A stretch of DNA of 64,000 bases, from NCBI GenBank assembly GCA_944321565.1, contig CALULT010000003.1, positions 48,942 through 112,941 on the forward strand. The letters are read 5' to 3'. Position numbers and translations under genes: made by a program. Below the pieces are notes generated by a model, which saw only the letters and a list, made by a program, of their open reading frames with translations, had not been told where the DNA came from and searched no databases. The DNA comes from an uncultured Paraprevotella sp. (GTDB taxonomy: Bacteria > Bacteroidota > Bacteroidia > Bacteroidales > Bacteroidaceae). This document shows positions 29,052-38,216 of the stretch, in pieces (position 1 is the first letter of the stretch; every line of letters starts with the position of its first letter).

Positions 29052-30480
29052 GTAGTTGAAAGATTTTAAATAGTTAATAATCAAATAAATGCTTGTGTAT
29101 TTCAATGCTTTTTAGTAACTTTATGGAATGGAAAAGGACTAAAAAGCAAAGGGATGAAAGATAAAAAAAATACGCGCAATAGACATTCTTCGTATGATAC
29201 CGTGTGAGGAGCTTGCAAAATTATCCTTATCGACAAAAGTCGATTACTGTGCCAAGGCTTTAAGCGGGGAACGTGTGTTCTACTTGTTGGTATATGCCTT
29301 TTTGGCGGCGGATGAGGTCAGCCAGCGCAAGCTTGAGACCGTATTTAATACTGATATGTTCAAGACATTGTTCAACATCTCATTGGACGCAAAAGTGACC
29401 CACGGTTCCATCTCGACCCGTTTGTCAAAGACAAGCCTGCTCTTCTTTGAGGAAGCCTACGGGATTGTCTATCAGCGTTTCTCACAGTTGTACACTATGG
29501 AGGAGGCTTTGCCCATGAACCTGATACGGGTGGACAGTTCCATGGTGGCTGAAACATGCAACAAGCTCAAGAAAGGCTTCACCGTGGGAAGGAAGCCCGG
29601 TGGCGGCAAAACCTCGCGCAAACAAATAAAATACACGATGGCTTATGACGGATTTGCCGCCAAGCTGACGGAGGTTTTCAGTGATTCCACTTACTTGAGC
29701 GAGGACATGGCCATGCCGGAAGTCCTGGCACAGCTCATCAAGAAAGACTCCATGCATGAAAACCTGTATGTGCTTGACCGCGGGTTCTCTTCCTTGGAGA
29801 ACTATGACAACGTGACGAAGCAGCAAGGCAAGTTCGTGGGGCGCATAAAGACCAACCGTAAAATGGAAGTCGTAAGAAGCCTGAAGGCCTAAACCACTGA
29901 CACGGACTTGGGTAAGCTGGAACTTTTGGACGACATCGTGGTACATTTGTATGACAAGGAAAAGAACGGATTTTCAGAGACGGAGTACCGCGTCATAAAA
30001 GCCCGCTTTAAAGTCCCGAGAGATACCACGCGGCCAGCCAACAAAGGCAAAGTCAGAAAAGTGGAGAACGAAGTCTATCTGATAACCAACGATTTTACAC
30101 TGACAGCCAGGCAGGTCGCGGAGGCTTATAAAAGACGTTGGGACATCGAGGTGTTCTTCAAGTTCCTGAAGCAGAACCTGTCATTCTCACACTTCATTTC
30201 CACAAGCGAGAACGGGATAAAGGTCATTCTGTACATGACCCTCATCACCGCGATGCTCGTTATGATTTACAAACGGGAAAACGAAATGGGATATACTATC
30301 GGCAAGTTCAGTTTCTTCATGGAAATGCAGGATTGGGTGGTAAAGCTCATGGCTACGCTGCAAAATGAAAAACTAAGCCTGCTCGCATACGAAGACATGA
30401 GGCTAAGGGCAAGAATTCCGTAATACCCATTTTTATGACTGTAATACAATATGACTTGAAAAATCTTTCAACCACCTATG
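29047..30480 (+). mobile_element. IS4-type insertion sequence with imperfect terminal repeats
   Basis: The element is about 1434 bp. Its ends are 21-bp inverted repeats (29047-29067, starting CATAGGTAGTTGAAAG, and 30460-30480) with one mismatch. It holds one transposase gene that is now broken. No matching direct repeat is seen at the two junctions, and each flanking gene is cut exactly at the end of the element, so it marks a deletion or rearrangement rather than a simple insertion. Confidence 0.85.
29154..30423 (+). pseudogene. IS4-family transposase with internal stop and probable 5' frameshift
   Basis: The two open pieces 29194-29892 and 29908-30423 are in the same frame, separated by one TAA (29890-29892). 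The DDE chemistry can be traced: IRVDSS (first Asp), YVLDRGFSS (second Asp) and YKRRWDIEVFFKFLK (the Y-R-E-K signature with Glu). The gene probably begins at ATG 29154, but an A8 run (29163-29170) throws that start out of frame; with seven As the chain reads on without a break into the main frame. Either the element is dead through two lesions, or the A run is a slippage site and the stop is the only lesion. Confidence 0.8.
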
Positions 30481-31053
30481 GAAATAAATCCATTGTTCCA
30501 AAGGCACTTTCGACCACTTATTGAAATCATTCACTTTCAGAATATAATACTCCGGATAAAGTTCGCTTACCGTATTTACATTAAACTTTTGTTGCTGGAA
30601 TGGACTCAAGTTTAATAATTCCCCGTTATGTATACCCCGAAATTCGGTCTTGCCATGATACACCACGTCCGTACCGTTTCCTAAATTGAAATAAACGATA
30701 TTGATGTTGTATATCTTTCGGATAAGCCCGTATCCTTTGCCCCGGTTGATATATTCGGTAACCAATTTGGATGTTCCGAACAGCATACGTTGGAAATAAG
30801 CGTATTCCGAATTGTTTTGCACTTCAATAAGAAACAATTCACCCTTGTCATTTTCCGCCAATAAGTCCACACGGTTCTGCTTATCGAATTCATCCTCCTG
30901 ATTGCTTTCGCTTTCCAACAGTTTGTTGATTTTTATCTCTTCATTAAGCAAAGTTGTCAGGAAACCTTCTAATACACCGAAATTAGCCTTGTCACGGAGC
31001 AACCGTTTCATGGCCCAGTCAAAACGGATATATTTGTTTGATAAGTCTTCCAT
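30433..31053 (-). pseudogene. truncated Rpn/PD-(D/E)XK nuclease family transposase-like protein
   Basis: About 190 residues match the N-terminal part of the Rpn family (recombination-promoting nuclease, formerly PDDEXK transposase family): KYIRFDWAMKRLL at the start, then the catalytic NRVDLLAEN and FLIEVQN (Asp...Glu-X-Gln), and PEYYILKVNDFN. Full-length relatives run to about 280-320 residues. Here the chain stops about 15 codons after entering the insertion element: from HRWLKDF on, the residues are encoded by the IS end. The catalytic core is kept but the C-terminal region is lost. ATG 31053 is used; an AAAGGA motif lies before it. Confidence 0.8.
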
Positions 31054-31177
31054 AATCATCCTTTTATAATATCACTTATGCAAAGAAACGATTTTATTTC
31101 GAAATAATCAAGGATTTTATTACTTACATAGATTTTTCTATAACTCAAGGGAAACGACATGCAGACAAGCAAGGGGA

Positions 31178-31783
31178 TTAGTTCTCATTCTTCAATTCAT
31201 CAAATGTGTGATTGAGAACGCTTGCCAATTCTTTATTGATTTCAACAGCCATCTTCTTGATTTTAGCGAAGCTCATCGTATGATTTTTCATTTTACGTCC
31301 TACCAACATAGCTTTTATCTCCTTCTCTTGCATCGGGGCGATTCTCGAAAGAATCAGATGAATGGCGTGATACATACAGCCAGTCGATAAGATTTCGGTA
31401 AAATAATAAATGTGTATGTCATCGTCCAGCGTTTCTTCATCCGCTTCATTATATATTTCCATCGCATGGGCTAACTGCCGCATAGAGCCTGAGAACATTT
31501 TCCTGAAACGATTCACCAAATCATCGGCAGCCACAGACAATTCATCTTCTTTTGCCTTATCGCATACCAAGTCAATCAACCGGTCCAGTCCGTCAATGTA
31601 ATCAAGGTCTGCTTCATACGAAGGAAACCTATCCATCAATACATTGACGTGTTCAAGCGTTAGAAAAAGCACTATTTTATACCGCAATGGCAACATTGCG
31701 ATATGATTCACCAATTCATCAGTCTGAACAAGCTCTTCCATCTCTTGTTTCCCTTGAGGAAATAAAGAATATATTTTTCCCAT
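31178..31783 (-). CDS. uncharacterised helical protein, 201 aa
   Basis: A soluble, mostly alpha-helical chain of 201 residues, acidic in the middle (NEADEETLDDD) and basic near the end (VGRKMKNHTMSFAKIKKM). No catalytic motif, signal peptide or membrane segment can be seen. It lies upstream of the truncated Rpn gene on the same strand, with about 125 bases between them. I do not recognise the family. Confidence 0.55.
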   Translation of the reverse strand: MGKIYSLFPQGKQEMEELVQTDELVNHIAMLPLRYKIVLFLTLEHVNVLMDRFPSYEADLDYIDGLDRLIDLVCDKAKEDELSVAADDLVNRFRKMFSGSMRQLAHAMEIYNEADEETLDDDIHIYYFTEILSTGCMYHAIHLILSRIAPMQEKEIKAMLVGRKMKNHTMSFAKIKKMAVEINKELASVLNHTFDELKNEN

Positions 31784-31890
31784 TTCCAGTCGTTTTTGTT
31801 TTTAACGCTGCAAAAATAATTATTCCATTCCAAGCAACCAATAAGAAAGGGCATATTCATGCAGATTTTTTATGAATGCAAATTTAAGGC

Positions 31891-31898
31891 TATCTTTG
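31891..31898 (+). promoter_or_regulatory. -7 promoter element close to the small ORF
   Basis: TATCTTTG matches TAnnTTTG exactly and ends four bases before ATG 31903. If used, the message would be leaderless or nearly so. No -33 element is obvious. Confidence 0.35.
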
Positions 31899-31902
31899 CA
31901 GT

Positions 31903-32037
31903 ATGAAAACAGATTTGCGCGCATACATCGGGAAGATTATCCCACTCCTTATATTCATCCTGCTGATTCCAGTATCTTTTCTTTATTGGATAGGGAGAGG
32001 GATTGGACGGCTTATCCGAAAAGCCGTTCGCAAATGA
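31903..32037 (+). CDS. possible 44-aa membrane peptide
   Basis: An open frame from ATG 31903 to TGA 32037 codes for a peptide with a charged start (MKTDLRAY), one strongly hydrophobic segment (IIPLLIFILLIPVSFLYWI) and a basic tail (GRLIRKAVRK). This is the layout of a small single-pass membrane protein. It is convergent with the last capsule gene and overlaps its 3' end by 26 bases. A perfect -7 element stands just upstream. Small size and the overlap keep confidence low; the tail codons also form a hairpin (32005-32029) that could end the capsule transcript. Confidence 0.4.
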   Translation: MKTDLRAYIGKIIPLLIFILLIPVSFLYWIGRGIGRLIRKAVRK

Positions 32038-32725
32038 ACCGTGCGGGAAACAAGAACGCAGCCTGCAGATACCGTTTCCGGGTGTGCTTCTCTTTATACA
32101 TCCTGTACACAAACCGCAAGTTCAACTTATCCGCCCATGCAGGATAATAGTCTATCTCATCCTTTGCCGTCTGATGAATAAACCCGCCGCAGGTAAAACC
32201 GATGCCTTGGTACCCATTCTCGTGCACCTTCAGCAAGAAGCGCTCCTGCATCACAATGCCCATCCCTACAATCAGGAAGTCCGGATTCAATGCGGCAATG
32301 CGTTCCGCTTCCTTCTCCATTTCCGCTTCCGAAGCGAAATACCCGTTCCGATAACCAACTACACTTAGCTTAGGATAACGTTCCATGAAGATGCCGACAG
32401 CCTTTTCCACCTGTTCCTGCCGTGAAGCTACAATGTAAATAGACTTGTTATGCGTTTCTGCATACGACAATAATTTTGGAGCAAGCGATGTCATGTCAAA
32501 ACTCCGTCTTGTAACACGCTTTCCGTATATCAAACGGATAGCTGCGACCAAAATAGAACCGTCAGCAAAAATGCCATCAAATCCTTCAAATAAGGGCTTA
32601 TGTTCTAAGGCAGAAAGATATGATACTGGGTTAAGGAACGTATAAATCCTGCCCCGCTCCGTAAACACTTCGTCAAGCGAGAAAGACTCCGCAGCAAGGA
32701 TTTTTTGTACGAGAGATGAAAACAT
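32012..32725 (-). CDS. WecG/TagA/CpsF-family glycosyltransferase (GT26)
   Basis: 237 residues, the normal size for this family. Conserved features include GIFADGSILV near residue 50, the FIVGMG-type stretch (DFLIVGMGIVMQE) and the GGFIHQTAKDEI segment. Family members add the second sugar (for example ManNAcA or ManNAc) onto an undecaprenyl-PP-linked GlcNAc on the inner face of the membrane. This suggests that the repeat unit is primed by a WecA-type enzyme encoded elsewhere. It is the last gene of the capsule operon, five bases after the pyruvyltransferase-family gene. Confidence 0.85.
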   Translation of the reverse strand: MFSSLVQKILAAESFSLDEVFTERGRIYTFLNPVSYLSALEHKPLFEGFDGIFADGSILVAAIRLIYGKRVTRRSFDMTSLAPKLLSYAETHNKSIYIVASRQEQVEKAVGIFMERYPKLSVVGYRNGYFASEAEMEKEAERIAALNPDFLIVGMGIVMQERFLLKVHENGYQGIGFTCGGFIHQTAKDEIDYYPAWADKLNLRFVYRMYKEKHTRKRYLQAAFLFPARFICERLFG

Positions 32726-32730
32726 AACCT

Positions 32731-33813
32731 TTATGATAATTGGGTTGTCAAATACTGCACAGACTTTTCACGTTCTGTCTCTATTTTCTTATTTACGGAA
32801 GTATAATCTATTGGCGTGTCCAATATAAATGGCAATCGAGACACATCGTTAGCAATTCTCGACTCTAAATCAAATTGTTGCAATAGATAGCTTAACTTCT
32901 GATTGTTCATATTCCTGACTATTGTACAGAAAGGCTTATTATACTTTATTGAAAACACACTGCCATGAAATGTATCCGTAACAATATAAGAAGCATTCCT
33001 GAAATAAGCTAAAACCTCAAACGGTGTCGGCACAACGACTTCATCACACCATGGGAAATAATGTCCGATAGAAACCAACTTCAATCTTTTGGTGCGGGCG
33101 AATTGGCGAATAGCTTCTATTTCTTTTTTATCAGTGATACGACCAGGATAAGTATAGACTATGATATATCCTTTTTTCTTTACTTCCGACGGCATATACT
33201 CGGTATAATCAAATATCAATACTGGGTCTACGTGACGGAACGGGTCGTTCCCGGTTAAAGCCGTTATGATTTCCGCACTATTCGCGTCACGTACAGAAAT
33301 GCAATCCAATTGTTTCAACAATTCTGCCACTTCTTCTTTTATTCCAAGCAATTGCAATTTATCCAGTGTAGTCGCACCAAAAGAAGCCGCATACGTAATG
33401 ACTTTATCAGCGTTGAGTCCTTTTCCAAACAACTGAGGGGAAAAGCCGAACCACGTCTGCTGGGCACAATTAAACACTTCGTCACTTCCTATCACCACCA
33501 CATCATAATGCGCACGGTTCTCTCCAGGCTTTACACCCAAATAAGGAAGAAATTCTTCTGAAAACCGTGTCTGAAACTTATAAATGGCCTTGAACCTTTT
33601 CACGAAATCCCATCCCCATAACCGCTGGAGCAGAAGCCTGATTTTATGGAAACGGCTGATTTTATACTCAGCCAGCTGGCGGCCGGGAATGATGTTGATG
33701 AAATCACAGGTATGTCCTAACGACTCAATATTCTTTTTCAATGAAAATGCTTGCAAGAAGGAGCCGTAATTCTTCACTTCTTGCATGGATAGGATGGCTA
33801 CTTTCATACTCAT
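32731..33813 (-). CDS. polysaccharide pyruvyl transferase family protein
   Basis: 360 residues of the CsaB/PS_pyruv_trans family. The N-terminus MKVAILSMQEVKNYGSFLQA is the usual opening. VVIGSDEVFNC and the late segments YIVTDTFHGSVFSI and NKPFCTIV are family signatures. Such enzymes place pyruvate ketals on sugars of surface polymers, although many members are untested. ATG 33813 overlaps the stop of the SDR gene (ATGA), so translation is coupled; ATG 33807 is an alternative. It is the second pyruvyltransferase-family gene of the locus; the other lies at 52.2-53.5 kb. Confidence 0.8.
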   Translation of the reverse strand: MSMKVAILSMQEVKNYGSFLQAFSLKKNIESLGHTCDFINIIPGRQLAEYKISRFHKIRLLLQRLWGWDFVKRFKAIYKFQTRFSEEFLPYLGVKPGENRAHYDVVVIGSDEVFNCAQQTWFGFSPQLFGKGLNADKVITYAASFGATTLDKLQLLGIKEEVAELLKQLDCISVRDANSAEIITALTGNDPFRHVDPVLIFDYTEYMPSEVKKKGYIIVYTYPGRITDKKEIEAIRQFARTKRLKLVSIGHYFPWCDEVVVPTPFEVLAYFRNASYIVTDTFHGSVFSIKYNKPFCTIVRNMNNQKLSYLLQQFDLESRIANDVSRLPFILDTPIDYTSVNKKIETEREKSVQYLTTQLS

Positions 33814-34658
33814 TCTTTCCAAAATGGGTTTAAATGATTGCCTGCGTTCGTGTGAAGGATTTCACCGGAAATGCATCTGCTGGCATCGCTTAATAAGAAG
33901 CAAGCGACTTCTGCCACTTCTTCCGGACGAAAGATTCTTCCGCTGGCACAATCCCTATAAAGATTTCCATCCGAGGCTTCTGCATAATCTTTCGTCATGT
34001 CACTCAGCGTGACTCCAGGGGCTATGGCATTTACACGTATTCCTTGCTGATAGACCCTTCTGGAAAAGGCACGGGTCATGGTGTTTACGGCAGCCTTTGT
34101 CATTCCGTATGGAATGTCATAACATTGGTCTCCCGTTTCACTGCTGATCAGCAATAACTGGGCATTGTCCGCTTTCTCGGCAATTTTCATCTCAAGAAAG
34201 GCCTTACATAAAAAGTAGTTTCCTCTGAGATTCGTGTTTAATTGCTTGTCAAATCCTTCTACAGTAACATTCGAGAAATGATTTTCATGCAGACTGATTC
34301 CGGCGTTACTTACCAGACAGTCTATCCTTCCTTCCAACAGAGCGGCGCATTTATTCAGAAAAGCAGCAGAGGCTGCCACATCCGCCACATCATAGGGGAT
34401 ATAACTCACTTGCAATTCATTTGAAGCTTTTTTCAGTGTCTCTTCGTTTCTTCCGGAAATAATCACATGCGCACCTTCTGCGACAAATTTTTTGGCCATG
34501 TAGTATCCCAGTCCGCGTCCGCCTCCTGTGATAACGATGTTTTTCCCTCTCAGTATGCCACCATAATTGATTTGTGCGACATCTACTTTGACCAGATTTT
34601 GGGGCTGCGAGGCTAAAATGAATTTAGCAATACGCCGTATGACTCTTTTGTATCCCAT
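33810..34658 (-). CDS. short-chain dehydrogenase/reductase
   Basis: 282 residues of the classical SDR fold: cofactor motif TGGGRGLG near residue 44, NAG at about residue 118, catalytic serine in LISSETG and the YxxxK motif in PYGMTKAA. A roughly 35-residue N-terminal extension precedes the Rossmann fold. It is adjacent to and downstream of the MenD-like gene (one-base gap), and this pairing suggests a two-step pathway: C-C bond formation by the ThDP enzyme, then carbonyl reduction or oxidation. The substrate is unknown. Confidence 0.8.
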   Translation of the reverse strand: MGYKRVIRRIAKFILASQPQNLVKVDVAQINYGGILRGKNIVITGGGRGLGYYMAKKFVAEGAHVIISGRNEETLKKASNELQVSYIPYDVADVAASAAFLNKCAALLEGRIDCLVSNAGISLHENHFSNVTVEGFDKQLNTNLRGNYFLCKAFLEMKIAEKADNAQLLLISSETGDQCYDIPYGMTKAAVNTMTRAFSRRVYQQGIRVNAIAPGVTLSDMTKDYAEASDGNLYRDCASGRIFRPEEVAEVACFLLSDASRCISGEILHTNAGNHLNPFWKE

Positions 34659-34659
34659 A

Positions 34660-36426
34660 TCATTTTCCTTTAATCATATCTACTATTCTTTGTGCTTTCT
34701 CTTGACCGATGGTTCGTTTGACGAACTCTTTGCTTTGTCGTATGATTTCCGACTGCAAGTCTTTCGGGCGGCTTAAGTCATAAAAATCATAGATTGCTTT
34801 TGCGTCTGAACTCATTTCTGTGAATACTTCCAAGAAAATGGGTTTGTCCGAGTCTTGTTTCATAAACGTCTTATATGCTTCATCAAACGAGTCTTTATCG
34901 TGTGCGCTCAAATAAATGAAACCATTTTCTTTCACCCATCCTTCTGCTTTCGTATGATGACGGGCTGTAGTGTGCAAATCGCTTGCTTCGTTCTTCCACA
35001 TCCGGTTAAAATAGAATTCTTCCCCACCATGGTTATTAATCATCAAAATGCGCACATTATTATTAATATGCCGAATACGCAGTGCATTCATGTCGTAGAA
35101 CAGAGCCAAATCTCCAATTATCAGAAAAGCTAATTCTTCCGTTGCATATGCCTGCCCCAAGAATGAAGACAAACATCCGTCAATGCCGTGTGTCCCAATA
35201 TTGGCATATACTTTTATATTCGGTTGTAACTGAAAGAAATTGGTTATCCGAATCGAATCATTTATGCTTAAATGCAAAATGGATTTGGAAGGTATATGTT
35301 CCACGACTTTCCTTATCGCGTATATATTGCAATACTTAAAATCCGGAACAATCACATGTTTCTCATAACTTTGTAACAGTTGGCTATATTGTCTGTTGTT
35401 TTCCGCATCGCATTCTTTGTTACAGCGTTCAAAGAAGAAAGAAGCATCACACTCAAAAATCGTAGTCAAACTACGGTACATATCAACAACGCTTCCATCC
35501 TCTTGAATAGACCAATGTTCAAACTCTCCGGGATATTTGCGCAACATTTCTTTTACACCGGCTGTCATATTATAACCGAAAGAAATCACGATGTCTGGCA
35601 ACAATTCTTTAAATTTACTTGGAATGACATACCGGGTATCCATACATACGGTAGGATTGACAAATTCATCCAAGTCTAAGTTGGCCATGTATTCAGCAAG
35701 GACAACCGCATTATACTTACGCACAAAATCAGCCAATGCGGTTTTTAGTTCTTGAGAAACATAACTTTGCTGTCCGCCAATCACCATAATTCGATTAGCA
35801 TTTTTAAGCTTCTCTATCTTTTCAATCCAAAGAAATTGAGGACTCAATATTTCCACTCGGTCAAATTTTACCACTTCTGGCAATTCTTTAATGTTGAAAG
35901 AATTGTTATATGATTTCATCGGGATATTGATGTGCACAGGACCACTTCCATGATGGCGCAATTCGAGAAACGCCTCATTCACAAGCCGTTGGCAATAAAT
36001 AAAATCATCTTTATCATGCACTTCCGGCAAATTAACCGATTTGCGTACATGTCTGTCATACATGCCAACCTGATCTATCATCTGGTCTTCCCACTGTCCT
36101 AACATGGCAGGATTTCTATCGCTCGTCAATACAATCAAAGGTACACCTTGATAATATGCTTCTGCCACTGGCGGCCAATAGTTGCAAGTTGCTGTAGAAG
36201 ATGTGCACGAGAGAACCACCGGTTCTTGAATTTGTTGTGCCAATCCCAAAGCAAAATAGCCTGCACTCCGCTCATCCACTACCGAATAGCAATGAAAGAA
36301 CGGATCTTCTTCTACAGAATGTACAAAAGGTACATTACGGCTACCTGCAGATAACACACAATGACGGATGCCCCATTTTTTCAATAGGGCAATGATAATC
36401 TGATAAGTCTTTAGTTCTGTATACAT
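34660..36426 (-). CDS. MenD-like thiamine diphosphate enzyme in capsule locus
   Basis: 588 residues laid out like MenD (SEPHCHC synthase): the N-terminal domain has SAGSRNVPFV and the ThDP-activating glutamate in VDERSAGYFALGLA; NYWPPVAEAYYQGVPLIVLTSDR follows; the C-terminal domain has the ThDP/Mg motif GDLALFYDMNALRI to INNHGG. MenD adds a 2-oxoglutarate-derived unit to isochorismate in menaquinone synthesis. Here several usual residues differ (SPGSR is SAGSR, NNGGGG is NNHGGEEF) and no other men genes are near, so it probably makes a modified building block for the polysaccharide. ATG 36426 is two bases after the GH16 stop; the upstream TTG is not needed. Confidence 0.8.
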   Translation of the reverse strand: MYTELKTYQIIIALLKKWGIRHCVLSAGSRNVPFVHSVEEDPFFHCYSVVDERSAGYFALGLAQQIQEPVVLSCTSSTATCNYWPPVAEAYYQGVPLIVLTSDRNPAMLGQWEDQMIDQVGMYDRHVRKSVNLPEVHDKDDFIYCQRLVNEAFLELRHHGSGPVHINIPMKSYNNSFNIKELPEVVKFDRVEILSPQFLWIEKIEKLKNANRIMVIGGQQSYVSQELKTALADFVRKYNAVVLAEYMANLDLDEFVNPTVCMDTRYVIPSKFKELLPDIVISFGYNMTAGVKEMLRKYPGEFEHWSIQEDGSVVDMYRSLTTIFECDASFFFERCNKECDAENNRQYSQLLQSYEKHVIVPDFKYCNIYAIRKVVEHIPSKSILHLSINDSIRITNFFQLQPNIKVYANIGTHGIDGCLSSFLGQAYATEELAFLIIGDLALFYDMNALRIRHINNNVRILMINNHGGEEFYFNRMWKNEASDLHTTARHHTKAEGWVKENGFIYLSAHDKDSFDEAYKTFMKQDSDKPIFLEVFTEMSSDAKAIYDFYDLSRPKDLQSEIIRQSKEFVKRTIGQEKAQRIVDMIKGK

Positions 36427-36428
36427 AT

Positions 36429-37193
36429 TCAATCTTTTAATTCATAATATCTGATCCAATCCACTTGAAGCTTTTGCGGCAACGAATTGTCATCCAGGCC
36501 GCATCCGCCCCAATTCGGGCCATATCCTAAAGCTATAATCAATTGATATGGCATGTCAAACGGCCACTCTTCCAAATCTCCCTTTTTCAAGTCATACACC
36601 ACATTACCATCAACCTTGGCAATCATTCTTTCTTTGTACCATTCTAACGTATACACATGAAATTGGGATATGTCAATATGGGCATATCGGGGCTTTTGAA
36701 TATGGTTTTGTGCTTTTCCGGCAAAGTTGCCCCACAAGTGAAAGTTCACCTGATATTTCTGTCCTTTCCAGCAACCTATATATTCCATCAAGTCTATTTC
36801 GCCATTGACATTCTTTCCTTTTACAGGTTTCAACCATATGACATCCCATACACCTTCCGTTGTAGGGCATTTCGCACGGATTTCCAGTTTTCCATAGCCG
36901 AACTTGATGTGGCTACGGGTATAAATCCGACCGGATTCATATTTATAGCCATTTCCGTCTCCTTTCCGAAGGGTCAATGTCAGCTTTCCCTTTCTCACAT
37001 ATACATTTTCTTTATTCTTTCCGGTATAATATGCCAAATGGGAACTCTGCTTTTCTTTCGTGATGACCCATTTCGCAGAATCCGGAAAGTCTTTGTAATT
37101 GAATTCTTCCGACCAAGAAGGAATGTCGCTAAATTGCGCCTTGCCAATGGCGCAATATAATAGGCATAACAATATTAGAAAAATGCGTTGCAT
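36429..37193 (-). CDS. secreted GH16 family glycoside hydrolase
   Basis: 254 residues with a signal peptide (to about residue 19, AIGKAQ). The GH16 catalytic signature is clear in GEIDLMEYIG (nucleophile and acid/base glutamates), with WLKPVKGKNVN before it and FHVYTLEWYKERM after it. GH16 enzymes cut or rearrange beta-1,3/1,4-glucans or galactans. Within a capsule locus it could trim, release or process the polymer in the periplasm. It is flanked by glycosyltransferase and MenD-like genes on the same strand with gaps of 2 to 11 bases, so it is a true member of the operon. Confidence 0.88.
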   Translation of the reverse strand: MQRIFLILLCLLYCAIGKAQFSDIPSWSEEFNYKDFPDSAKWVITKEKQSSHLAYYTGKNKENVYVRKGKLTLTLRKGDGNGYKYESGRIYTRSHIKFGYGKLEIRAKCPTTEGVWDVIWLKPVKGKNVNGEIDLMEYIGCWKGQKYQVNFHLWGNFAGKAQNHIQKPRYAHIDISQFHVYTLEWYKERMIAKVDGNVVYDLKKGDLEEWPFDMPYQLIIALGYGPNWGGCGLDDNSLPQKLQVDWIRYYELKD

Positions 37194-37203
37194 ATAGATA
37201 GTT

Positions 37204-38193
37204 TTAAGCTAACCCTGAAAGCAGAATCAGATAATTAGTCTTGAATTTTTCAAATGTGAAGTTCTCTTCGTATATGCGGCGGCTGTTATGTGCCATCTGC
37301 AAATAAGTTTCAGGCTCCACATCAAACAGGCTGTTTAACCGCTCAGCCAGTTCATTCCACTCATTGACGACAAACGCGTTTTGACCGTTGCGGGCTATTT
37401 CGCAATTGCCGCCCACATTATTGCATATAATGGGAGTGACACACATGGCAGCCTCAATCAATGTGATAGGAAGCCCTTCTTGCGATGAAAACAACAGCAT
37501 ATAATCGCATTGCTGCAATAGCTCTGTCACGTCATCTCTGAATCCCAGACATATAAACCGTTCATCATTTCCAATAGCGTCTTTCAGTGCTGAATAACAG
37601 GGGCCTTCACCCGCAAATAAGATGCGGATTCTTTTATCCAGTTTATCTTTCAAATGGCGATAGACCTCCACTTGTCTCTTCACCTTATTAATTCGTGCCG
37701 GATATAATAAGGTAATCTGTTCTTTTCGTTCGAAACTTCGTGGTTTCGGATGAACATCAACCACACAATTATAGATTTTGTGTATATACTCTTTCGGAAC
37801 CTTAAAATAACTCTTCAGATTTTCTATTCCTTCATCGGAGATAGCCACAACCGTTTTGGGCATAACAGACATTCTTCTGTGACTATAGAACACATTATGA
37901 TGCACATACACCAGCTTTATTCGTTGGAACAGTAGATGATTCAATAACCAAAACATTAGCAGGAATTTCCGTTCATGCACAATGACGATAGAGTTATAGA
38001 ACATGAACGGATTCTTCAAACGTATGTATTCCGATTCCGCTATTCCATGATTCTTATTTACATATCCATACGGCGTAGTGCCTACAATCTTGGCATCATA
38101 CGTATCCTTAACCACATGATGGATGTCAAGCAATACCTTTTGCACTCCGGTCACTTTATTCAGTTCGGAGTTGAATGAAAAAAGTTTTTTCAT
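37204..38193 (-). CDS. GT4-type glycosyltransferase
   Basis: 329 residues from ATG 38193 (MKKLFSFN); the open frame begins nine codons earlier at a TTG. The C-terminal half has the GT-B donor-site pattern: ITLLYPARINKVKRQ, the segment FAGEGPCYSAL, and the EX7E-like stretch SSQEGLPITLIEAAMC. It would add one sugar to the lipid-linked repeat unit at the cytoplasmic face. The start lies 23 bases past the end of the DUF1919 second piece. Confidence 0.85.
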   Translation of the reverse strand: MKKLFSFNSELNKVTGVQKVLLDIHHVVKDTYDAKIVGTTPYGYVNKNHGIAESEYIRLKNPFMFYNSIVIVHERKFLLMFWLLNHLLFQRIKLVYVHHNVFYSHRRMSVMPKTVVAISDEGIENLKSYFKVPKEYIHKIYNCVVDVHPKPRSFERKEQITLLYPARINKVKRQVEVYRHLKDKLDKRIRILFAGEGPCYSALKDAIGNDERFICLGFRDDVTELLQQCDYMLLFSSQEGLPITLIEAAMCVTPIICNNVGGNCEIARNGQNAFVVNEWNELAERLNSLFDVEPETYLQMAHNSRRIYEENFTFEKFKTNYLILLSGLA

Positions 38194-38216
38194 AACTGGT
38201 TCTACTTTCGATATTC

